From: Prevotella sp.
Lineage (GTDB): Bacteria; Bacteroidota; Bacteroidia; Bacteroidales; Bacteroidaceae
DNA length: 7,033 nt
Direction: 5' to 3'
NCBI GenBank assembly: GCA_021636625.1
Contig: JAJWLX010000106.1
Span: forward strand, 1 to 7,033
Shown: positions 1 to 5,283 of the stretch, in pieces
Numbering within the stretch: the stretch's first letter is position 1
Layout of the letters: each line of letters opens with the position of its first letter
Translations under genes and position numbers: made by a program
The notes under the pieces: model-generated
What the model was told of the DNA's origin: nothing
Seen by the model: only the letters and a program-made list of their open reading frames with translations
Database searches by the model: none

Positions 1-1198
1 AGTTATCACCACCTACTACGACAACCTTGTTGCCCTTCTGTGGCTCACCCTTCTTGTAGTCACGCTTCTTGCCGTAGCCTACACCACCAGCAAGCATGAT
101 AACCTTATCGTATGCATACTTCTCGCCGTTCTCCTCGTGCTCGAATGTAAGCACAGAACCGGTGATGAGAGGCTGACCAAACTTGTTTCCGAAGTCTGAT
201 GCACCGTTGGAAGCCTTGATCAGAATCTGCTCTGGAGTCTGATAGAGCCACTTACGCACTGGCATGATGTCTTCCCAGTCGCGCTCAGCATCGCTCTTGC
301 CGTTGTCATCCTTCAAGCGAGGATAAGCAGTCATGTAGCAGGCTGTACCTGCGATAGGCCATGAACCTACACCACCACCCATACGGTCGCGGATTTCACC
401 ACCCGTACCGGTAGCAGCACCATTGAAAGGCTCTACGGTAGTAGGGAAGTTGTGGGTCTCAGCCTTCAGAGAGATAACACTCTCAATATCCTTCACCTGG
501 AAGAAATCGCTGGTAGTCTGATCGGCTGGAGCAAACTGCTCGATAACAGGACCCTGAGAGAAAGCCACGTTGTCCTTGTAAGCAGAGAGAATCTTGTTAG
601 GATTCTCGTTGGTGGTCTTCTTGATCATGTTGAAGAGAGAAGACTCCATCTCCTTACCGTCGATGATAAACTGGCCGCCGAAAATCTTGTGGCGGCAGTG
701 CTCTGAGTTGATCTGTGCGAAACCGAAGATTTCGCTGTCGGTGAGAGGGCGTCCGTTCTCTTTCTCCAGCTTGTGGAGATAAGCCATTTCGTCCTCGCTG
801 AGGGCAAGACCCTCTTCCTCGTTGTACTTCTCGAGGTCATCGACGTACTTGATAGGTTCTGGCTGGTGGTTCACGGTGAATACATCCTGTCCGATACCGT
901 TGTACATACGCTGGAGCATAGGGTCGTGCTCAGCGTCCTCGCTATCCACAGGGAAGTACTCCTCAATACGTGAAATGCCGTCAAGACTCATGTTCTGAGT
1001 AATCTCAACGGCATTCGTACTCCAAGGAGTAATCATTTCACGGCGTGGGCCGACATAGAAGCCCTGCAACTGCTGGGCGTCCTCTAAAGTCGCGTCACCA
1101 TAAAGCCAACAAAGTTCATTGATTTCGTCCTGAGATGGTTTGTGGTCAATCTCGGTCGCAATCACACTCTTAGATGGAGTTCTAAAAAAAAGAATCAT
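1..1198 (-). CDS. purL: Phosphoribosylformylglycinamidine synthase (PurL), N-terminal part, cut by the window edge
   Basis: PurL makes formylglycinamidine ribonucleotide from FGAR, ATP and glutamine in the cytoplasm, in the de novo purine pathway. Reading from the ATG at 1198-1196 gives 399 open codons up to the left edge. Residues 1 to about 150 fit the PurS-like N-terminal domain and linker. The hallmark PurL motifs follow: QINSEHCRHKIF at residues 162-173 and KAETHNFPTTVEPFNGAATG at 245-264, then GGEIRD at 266-271, which belong to the first AIRS-like ATP-binding domain. The start MILFFRTPSKS matches my recollection of Bacteroidales PurL proteins. The large single-chain form is usually about 1,230-1,300 residues, so roughly the last two thirds, including the glutaminase domain, lie outside the window. 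The gene diverges from the OmpA-family gene and has its own promoter at 1245-1275. Codons 3-5 contain a run of eight T. The identity is secure. Confidence 0.96.
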   Translation of the reverse strand, partial: MILFFRTPSKSVIATEIDHKPSQDEINELCWLYGDATLEDAQQLQGFYVGPRREMITPWSTNAVEITQNMSLDGISRIEEYFPVDSEDAEHDPMLQRMYNGIGQDVFTVNHQPEPIKYVDDLEKYNEEEGLALSEDEMAYLHKLEKENGRPLTDSEIFGFAQINSEHCRHKIFGGQFIIDGKEMESSLFNMIKKTTNENPNKILSAYKDNVAFSQGPVIEQFAPADQTTSDFFQVKDIESVISLKAETHNFPTTVEPFNGAATGTGGEIRDRMGGGVGSWPIAGTACYMTAYPRLKDDNGKSDAERDWEDIMPVRKWLYQTPEQILIKASNGASDFGNKFGQPLITGSVLTFEHEENGEKYAYDKVIMLAGGVGYGKKRDYKKGEPQKGNKVVVVGGDN

Positions 1199-1244
1199 AC
1201 TTGCTTTCTTTTATATTATTAATGTATTTATTTCTTTTCGAGTG

Positions 1245-1275
1245 CAAAGATAGTGCAATTTCAAGACACTACAAA
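1245..1275 (-). promoter_or_regulatory. Promoter of purL (Bacteroidetes -33/-7 type)
   Basis: On the minus strand, TTTG (1275-1272) is followed by exactly 19 bases and then TATCTTTG (1252-1245), which fits the Bacteroidetes primary-sigma consensus TTTG-N19-21-TAnnTTTG. Transcription would start near 1239, giving a leader of about 40 nt before the purL ATG. No purine riboswitch-like structure is visible in so short a leader. Two seven-T tracts (A-tracts on the minus strand) lie directly upstream at 1287-1293 and 1297-1303. Confidence 0.82.
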
Positions 1276-1446
1276 ATAAAACACTGTTTTTTTATGTTTT
1301 TTTGTTGAGATTTGGGCTATTCTTACCTTAAGAGGCTACATTTGACAGTTTTGCCGTAAGAAAAGTGCTTTTAGTTGCCTTTTTTGGTTAAAAAGGTGAT
1401 AAATAAAGATTTAGAGGTTAAAAATGTCTAAATGCATTTGACAAAT
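1276..1446. other. A/T-rich intergenic stretch without a gene
   Basis: This is the middle of the 438-base gap between purL and the OmpA-family gene. It holds a tandem 9-mer TGTTTTTTT (1285-1293 and 1295-1303), an inverted repeat TTCTTAC/GTAAGAA (1320-1326 and 1356-1362, 29-base loop), and a direct repeat GGTTAAAAA (1386-1394 and 1416-1424) exactly 30 bases apart. I see no coding sequence, RNA gene or convincing terminator in it. The repeats might be regulatory, but they are short and the region is low in complexity. Confidence 0.5.
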
Positions 1447-1477
1447 AGTGTTTATTCGAGTCTTATCTGTAACTTTG
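1447..1477 (+). promoter_or_regulatory. Probable promoter of the OmpA-family lipoprotein gene
   Basis: TAACTTTG at 1470-1477, followed by C, is a good -7 box. The place for a -33 box at 19-base spacing holds only AGTG (1447-1450), a weak match to TTTG. Another TTTG at 1437-1440 is 29 bases from the -7 box, which is too far. Transcription from here would start near 1484 and leave a leader of about 150 nt, unusually long for this window. Confidence 0.55.
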
Positions 1478-1524
1478 CAGCAGAAAGAAGTGAATTTGCT
1501 TCTGAATGCCCTAAAAGGTAGAAG

Positions 1525-1552
1525 CTTCCGGATAACGGATAAAAGCCGGGAG
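1525..1552 (+). other. Possible hairpin in the 5' leader of the OmpA-family gene
   Basis: CTTCCGG (1525-1531) can pair with CCGGGAG (1546-1552) through six Watson-Crick pairs and one G-U, with a 14-base loop. It sits about 85 nt before the start codon in the predicted long leader. It resembles no riboswitch I recognise, and a 7-bp stem of this kind can occur by chance. Confidence 0.3.
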
Positions 1553-1636
1553 AACTCTAATATATAAAGGTAGTAAACGACGCAGAATATACTATAATCA
1601 ATTAACAATAACAAGAAAATTTAAATTAGAAAGAAT

Positions 1637-2497
1637 ATGAAACAGACAAAGTTAATGGTAATGGCAATGATGGCAGTAGCTCTGATGGCTACAAGCTGTG
1701 CAAGTAAGAAGGATCTTCAGAATTGCCAGAATGAGAATAAGGAATTGTCAAGCAACTATCAGGCAGCCAAGGAGAAATTGGCCGCTACAGAGGCTAGTCT
1801 GGCAGCAGCCCAGGAGCAGCTCGCTACAGCAAAGAGCGATTACGCTAAGTTGCAAGGTTCACTTGACAAGAGTTTGAACAATGCAAGCCAGAACAACGTG
1901 AGCATTGAGAAACTCGTTGACCAGATCAACGAGAGTAACCAGTATATCCGCCACTTGGTTGAGGTAAAGAGCAAGAGCGATTCTCTCAACATGGTTCTTA
2001 CCAACAACCTGACCCGCTCTTTGAGCAAGGAAGAGATGAAGGAGGTTGATGTTCAGGTTCTGAAGGGTGTAGTTTACATCTCTCTGGCTGACAATATGCT
2101 CTATCAGAGTGGTAGCTATGAGGTGAACAGCCGTGCTCAGGAAACATTGAGCAAGATTGCTAAGATCATCACAGACTACAAGGATTACGACGTGCTCGTA
2201 GAGGGTAATACCGATAACGTACCAGTAAGCACTACAAGTGCCAAGATGAAGAATATCCGCAACAACTGGGACCTCTCTGCTCTCCGTGCAGCTTCTGTTG
2301 TTCAGTACTTGCAGGATCATTTCGGTGTAAATCCTAAGCGTCTTACAGCTGGTGGCCGTGGTGAGTACAATCCTGTAACAACTAACGATACTGAGGTAGG
2401 CAAGCAGCGCAACCGCCGCACTCAGATTATCATCACTCCTAAGCTCGACCAGTTCATGGACTTGATCGACAAGGCTCCAGAGGATTCTCAGAAGTAA
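1637..2497 (+). CDS. OmpA-family peptidoglycan-binding lipoprotein
   Basis: The 286-residue product probably tethers the outer membrane to peptidoglycan. Residues 1-20 form a lipoprotein signal peptide (MKQTK, then a hydrophobic stretch) ending at ATSC, with Cys21 as the likely lipidated residue; Ala at -3 is a slightly loose lipobox. Residues about 27-75 are rich in A, K, E and Q and should form a coiled-coil stalk. Residues about 150-270 are an OmpA/MotB C-terminal domain: GNTDN at 190-194, NWDLSALRAASVV at 210-222, GRGEYNP at 240-246 and KQRNRRTQI at 256-264. By alignment with Acinetobacter OmpA (Asp271 and Arg286), Asp193 and Arg217 should contact diaminopimelate. They are 24 residues apart rather than 15, as in the longer-loop, MotB-like subtype. 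The usual GHTDN is GNTDN here. The ATG at 1637 gives an intact signal peptide. The gene is monocistronic, with a terminator right after the stop. Confidence 0.92.
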   Translation: MKQTKLMVMAMMAVALMATSCASKKDLQNCQNENKELSSNYQAAKEKLAATEASLAAAQEQLATAKSDYAKLQGSLDKSLNNASQNNVSIEKLVDQINESNQYIRHLVEVKSKSDSLNMVLTNNLTRSLSKEEMKEVDVQVLKGVVYISLADNMLYQSGSYEVNSRAQETLSKIAKIITDYKDYDVLVEGNTDNVPVSTTSAKMKNIRNNWDLSALRAASVVQYLQDHFGVNPKRLTAGGRGEYNPVTTNDTEVGKQRNRRTQIIITPKLDQFMDLIDKAPEDSQK

Positions 2498-2518
2498 GCT
2501 GAATAGAAAATATACAAG

Positions 2519-2556
2519 AAGGCACCAATGGGTTTATGCTCATTGGTGCCTTTTTT
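2519..2556 (+). terminator. Rho-independent terminator of the OmpA-family gene
   Basis: AAGGCACCAATG (2519-2530) pairs perfectly with CATTGGTGCCTT (2541-2552) around a 10-base loop, and six T follow the GC-containing part of the stem (2551-2556). It begins about 20 bases after the stop codon. This is a textbook intrinsic terminator, and it separates this gene from icd. Confidence 0.93.
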
Positions 2557-2639
2557 AGTATAAATATGCATGAATTATAGAATGTGGCTTGGAAAAAGCG
2601 TGTTTTATTGTCATTTTGACAGAAAATATCTTAATTCTC

Positions 2640-2670
2640 TTTCTTTTGTCGAATCTTTTTCGTAATTTTG
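2640..2670 (+). promoter_or_regulatory. Probable promoter of icd
   Basis: TAATTTTG at 2663-2670, followed by C, matches the -7 box. At 19-base spacing there is TTTC (2640-2643), one base off the -33 TTTG. A perfect TTTTG at 2644-2648 lies only 14 bases away, which is shorter than usual. Transcription would start near 2677, about 25 bases before the icd start codon. Having its own promoter after a strong terminator suggests icd is transcribed alone. Confidence 0.6.
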
Positions 2671-2701
2671 CAGGCAAATTATTAATTATACATGAATTGT
2701 T

Positions 2702-3913
2702 ATGGAAAAGATTAAGATGACGACTCCATTGGTAGAGATGGATGGTGATGAGATGACAAGAATTCTCTGGAAGATGATCAAGGATGAACTGATTCTTCCT
2801 TTTGTAGATTTGAAAACTGAGTATTATGATCTGGGCCTGCCTTATCGTGACCAGACCAACGACCAGGTGACCATCGACTCTGCTGAGGCTGCCAAGAAAT
2901 ATGGTGTAGCAGTAAAGTGTGCTACCATCACTCCTAATGCCCAGCGTATGGATGAGTATAAGCTTCATAAGATGTGGAAGAGCCCTAATGGTACTATCCG
3001 TAGCATTATGGACGGTACTGTGTTCCGTGCACCTATCACCATCCCAAGTATCCACCCTTGTGTGAAGAACTGGGAGAAGCCTATCACCATCGCCCGTCAT
3101 GCATACGGAGATGTATATAAGAGTGTGGAAATCCGTGCCGATGAACCGGGAGTAGCCAAACTCGTGTTTGAGGGTAAGAGCGGAAAGAAGCAGGAGGTGG
3201 AAATCCACAACTTCGATGGTGCAGGTGTTATCCAGGGTATGCACAATACCGACAAGAGCATCCGCAGTTTTGCTCACAGCTGCTTCAAGTTTGCCATCGA
3301 TACCAAGCAGGATCTCTGGTTTGCTACCAAGGATACCATCTCAAAGACTTACGATGCGCAGTTCCGTAAGATCTTCGAAGAGGTTTACGAGAGTGACTAC
3401 AAGGAGAAGTTTGCTGAACTCGGCATCGAATACTTCTATACATTGATTGATGATGCGGTGGCTCGCGTAATCCGTAGCAAGGGTGGATTCATTTGGGCAT
3501 GCAAGAACTATGATGGTGATGTGATGAGCGATATGCTCAGTACCGCTTTCGGTTCTCTGGCTATGATGACCTCTGTATTGGTCTCTCCAGAAGGAAAGTA
3601 TGAGTATGAGGCTGCGCATGGTACCGTTACCCGTCACTACTATCGCTATCTGAAGGGTGAGGATACCTCTACCAACCCAATGGCAACTATCTTTGCATGG
3701 AGTGGTGCCTTGAGAAAGCGTGGTGAGATGGATGGTCTTCAGGATCTTCAGAACTTCGGCGACCAGCTGGAAGCTGCCTGCTTCGATACCTTGAATGATG
3801 GTATCGCTACCAAGGATCTCGTCAACCTGATGGAAGGTGTTGAGGCTAAGCCTGTCAACTCAGCCGGCTTCATCGCTGCTATCCGTGAGCGCCTGGAGAA
3901 GAGATTGGCATAG
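2702..3913 (+). CDS. icd: NADP-dependent isocitrate dehydrogenase, eukaryote-like type
   Basis: This enzyme oxidises isocitrate to 2-oxoglutarate and CO2 in the cytoplasm, making NADPH. It supplies the carbon skeleton for glutamate and one step of the TCA cycle. The 403-residue protein aligns along its whole length with human IDH1 (414 residues), and the first 140 residues keep the human numbering. Visible residues are Lys72, Thr75, Thr77 and Arg82 (KCATITP region), Ser94, Asn96 and Arg100 (KSPNGTIR), Arg109, Arg132 (ARHAYGD) and Tyr139. Next come catalytic Lys210 and metal-binding Asp250, Asp273 and Asp277 (NYDGDVMSD). The NADP site is EAAHGTVTRH at 303-312. The ATG at 2702 fits both the homology and the promoter; the ATG at 2692 is out of frame. 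E. coli Icd belongs to a different subfamily and looks quite unlike this. NADP rather than NAD use is inferred from the family. Confidence 0.96.
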   Translation: MEKIKMTTPLVEMDGDEMTRILWKMIKDELILPFVDLKTEYYDLGLPYRDQTNDQVTIDSAEAAKKYGVAVKCATITPNAQRMDEYKLHKMWKSPNGTIRSIMDGTVFRAPITIPSIHPCVKNWEKPITIARHAYGDVYKSVEIRADEPGVAKLVFEGKSGKKQEVEIHNFDGAGVIQGMHNTDKSIRSFAHSCFKFAIDTKQDLWFATKDTISKTYDAQFRKIFEEVYESDYKEKFAELGIEYFYTLIDDAVARVIRSKGGFIWACKNYDGDVMSDMLSTAFGSLAMMTSVLVSPEGKYEYEAAHGTVTRHYYRYLKGEDTSTNPMATIFAWSGALRKRGEMDGLQDLQNFGDQLEAACFDTLNDGIATKDLVNLMEGVEAKPVNSAGFIAAIRERLEKRLA

Positions 3914-3943
3914 TCCTCTCTCTTCTTCAGAAAGATAAAAACA

Positions 3944-3994
3944 AAGCCCTGCAGTACTTCTCGTTTATATAGAAGTATTGCAGGGTTTTATTTT
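3944..3994. terminator. Strong, probably bidirectional terminator between icd and the convergent regulator gene
   Basis: Bases 3944-3961 pair with 3971-3988 over 18 positions, all Watson-Crick except two G-U, around a 9-base loop (3962-3970). The plus side is followed by TTTTATTTT. Read on the minus strand, the bases after the stem are also T-rich (complement of AAAGATAAAAACAAAG). It lies 30 bases after the icd stop and about 50 bases after the stop of the oppositely oriented gene at 4045, so it could end both transcripts. Confidence 0.9.
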
Positions 3995-4044
3995 ACTCTT
4001 TTAAATAAGCGATTTGTTTTGTTTGTAAATTAACTTATTATGGC

Positions 4045-4275
4045 TTATTTCTTCTTCAATGCCTCAGTGAAATATTTGAAGAAATCTACCTTGAGCAACT
4101 TGCTAATATGAAACAGCATACCGCTATCAATTGTGTTCCTGTTATAAATCTTGTATACATTGGTGCGATGGCAGCCTAATTCCTCTGCCAGCCATACGGA
4201 AGTCTTACCTTGATTCTTAAGCTCCCGCTTGATGATCTCACCAATGGCAACTGTGGACTTTTCTTTATCTTTCAT
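4045..4275 (-). CDS. Small helix-turn-helix DNA-binding protein (76 residues)
   Basis: This is probably a transcriptional regulator; its targets are unknown. The protein starts MKDKEKSTVAIGEIIKREL, and residues about 11-70 form a compact helical domain. The likely helix-turn-helix is SVWLAEELGCHRTNVYKIY at residues 26-44, with ISKLLKVDFFKYF at 58-70 as the closing helix. Similar stand-alone proteins are common in Bacteroidales and are usually labelled XRE-like or helix-turn-helix domain proteins; I know of no assigned function. I chose the ATG at 4275-4273. An in-frame TTG at 4323 would add 16 residues, but it lies inside the predicted -7 box and so would not be in the mRNA. The gene converges on icd and diverges from the response regulator. 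A perfect 11-bp palindrome just before the start codon suggests autoregulation. Confidence 0.85.
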   Translation of the reverse strand: MKDKEKSTVAIGEIIKRELKNQGKTSVWLAEELGCHRTNVYKIYNRNTIDSGMLFHISKLLKVDFFKYFTEALKKK

Positions 4276-4278
4276 AAC

Positions 4279-4289
4279 AACACAGTGTT
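4279..4289. promoter_or_regulatory. Palindrome AACACAGTGTT, candidate operator of the helix-turn-helix gene
   Basis: AACAC and GTGTT flank a single central base as a perfect inverted repeat, ending three bases before the start codon of the helix-turn-helix gene. It lies downstream of that gene's predicted promoter, where a bound protein would block elongation or start. Related AGTGT/ACACT pentamers recur at 4375-4379, 4389-4393 and 4402-4406 on the other side of the promoter. Its role as an operator is inferred. Confidence 0.4.
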
Positions 4290-4320
4290 TAAATTTAATA
4301 TATATCTTATTTACCGGCTG

Positions 4321-4352
4321 CAAAAGTAGTATTAAAGTTTCTAATCTGCAAA
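4321..4352 (-). promoter_or_regulatory. Promoter of the helix-turn-helix gene
   Basis: On the minus strand, TTTG (4352-4349), 20 bases, then TACTTTTG (4328-4321) followed by C match the Bacteroidetes consensus at both boxes. Transcription would start near 4315, giving a leader of about 40 nt to the ATG at 4275. This also rules out the upstream TTG start at 4323. Confidence 0.8.
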
Positions 4353-4440
4353 ATATGGTGTAGCCAATATAATAACACTAAGTTAAAAAGTGTAAGAATT
4401 TAGTGTGCTTTGTCATTTTTTAGCAAAAAGCACTCCGTTG

Positions 4441-4465
4441 TTACAAAATTGTAATCTGATGTAAT
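4441..4465 (+). promoter_or_regulatory. Candidate response-regulator binding site upstream of the two-component operon
   Basis: TGTAAT is repeated exactly at 4450-4455 and 4460-4465, a 10-base period that puts both copies on the same face of the helix, as OmpR/PhoB-family regulators typically require. An overlapping inverted repeat, TTACAA-AA-TTGTAA, spans 4441-4454. The tandem repeat is centred near -44 relative to the predicted transcription start (about 4502), just upstream of where the missing -33 box would be. This is where an activator would be expected. Autoregulation by the downstream gene is inferred. Confidence 0.5.
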
Positions 4466-4487
4466 GCTTATTACGAGATAAAAAATG

Positions 4488-4495
4488 TATTTTTG
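4488..4495 (+). promoter_or_regulatory. -7 box of the two-component operon promoter
   Basis: TATTTTTG followed by C is a good -7 match, 33 bases before the start codon at 4529. No TTTG occurs at a spacing of 19-21 bases (expected between 4463 and 4471), so the promoter probably depends on an activator or is weak. Confidence 0.6.
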
Positions 4496-4528
4496 CACCA
4501 TAATTACGAATTTATTAAAAAATAGATT

Positions 4529-5224
4529 ATGGAAAAGGCGGATAAAAGAATTCTTGTTGTTGATGATGAACAGGATTTGTGTGAAATCTTGAGTTTCAAT
4601 ATCCAGATAGAAGGATATCATGTGGATACAGCCAATTCTGCCGAAGAGGCTTTGGAAATGGATATTGCATCCTATGATCTGTTGTTGCTGGATGTGATGA
4701 TGGGAGGTATGAGTGGATTCCAACTGGCTAAGAAGTTGAAGGAGAATCCGATGACTGCCTATGTGCCAATCATTTTCCTTACCGCTCGGGATACGGAGAA
4801 TGATACATTGACGGGGTTCAACCTGGGTGCTGATGACTATATTTCCAAGCCATTCTCCATCCGTGAAGTGATGGTGCGCATTCGCGCCGTATTGCGTCGT
4901 ACCGCAGAGCAGAATGGTAGTGCTGATGAGCCTAAGGTGATTGGCTATCAGGGACTGGTGTTGAATCTTGATAAGAAAACGGTTGGTATTGATGGTGAAG
5001 CTGTGTCTTTTACCAAGACCGAGTTTGAGTTGCTCCACCTTTTGTTGGAAGAGAAGGGTAGGGTCTTCTCCCGTCAGGAATTGATAGACAGAGTGTGGCC
5101 TAAGGATGTAATGGTGCTTGACCGTACCGTGGATGTGAACATCACCCGTATGCGTAAAAAGGTAGGACGATTCGCAAAGTGTATCGTTACTCGCCTTGGT
5201 TTCGGCTATTATTTCGATGCCTGA
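4529..5224 (+). CDS. OmpR/PhoB-family response regulator
   Basis: This is a cytoplasmic DNA-binding output protein of 231 residues, the usual length for the family. Residues 6-125 are the receiver domain. The acidic pocket is Asp12/Asp13 (VVDDE), the phosphoacceptor is Asp55 (LLLLDVMM), the switch Thr is Thr85 (FLTA), and the conserved Lys is Lys107 (SKPF). Residues about 137-231 are a winged-helix domain, with FTKTEFELL at 161-169, the recognition helix around RTVDVNITRMRKKV (199-212) and the wing hairpin TRLGFGYYF (221-229). All catalytic residues are present, so phosphorylation should work. The partner is the histidine kinase beginning 59 bases downstream, presumably in one transcript. The overall pattern resembles PhoB, but nothing here shows which genes it controls. 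It does not look like RprY as I remember that protein. Confidence 0.95.
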   Translation: MEKADKRILVVDDEQDLCEILSFNIQIEGYHVDTANSAEEALEMDIASYDLLLLDVMMGGMSGFQLAKKLKENPMTAYVPIIFLTARDTENDTLTGFNLGADDYISKPFSIREVMVRIRAVLRRTAEQNGSADEPKVIGYQGLVLNLDKKTVGIDGEAVSFTKTEFELLHLLLEEKGRVFSRQELIDRVWPKDVMVLDRTVDVNITRMRKKVGRFAKCIVTRLGFGYYFDA

Positions 5225-5283
5225 TTGGTTTGACTTTGATTTACAGATAATTGTGAAGTTTAATGTTCAGTTTTTAAAGTTCA

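Noticed and set aside
1320..1362. Inverted repeat TTCTTAC/GTAAGAA as a terminator
   Set aside because: The stem is 7 bp and A/T-rich with a 29-base loop, and neither side is followed by a convincing T-run. There is no gene ending here to terminate.
1593..1598. TATAAT, an E. coli-like -10 box, upstream of the OmpA-family gene
   Set aside because: The primary sigma factor of Bacteroidetes does not use this consensus, and the surrounding sequence is A/T-rich, so the match is expected by chance.
1411..1614. 67-residue open frame on the minus strand in the purL-OmpA gap
   Set aside because: It overlaps the predicted promoter and leader of the OmpA-family gene, has no promoter of its own or known motif, and is short enough to be chance.
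2555..3277. 240-residue open frame on the minus strand across the start of icd
   Set aside because: It covers the icd promoter and its first third, has no recognisable domain, and is explained by codon bias in icd.
4400..5038. 212-residue open frame on the minus strand across the response regulator
   Set aside because: The regulator is plainly coded on the plus strand. The antisense product is low in structure and overlaps the promoter region.
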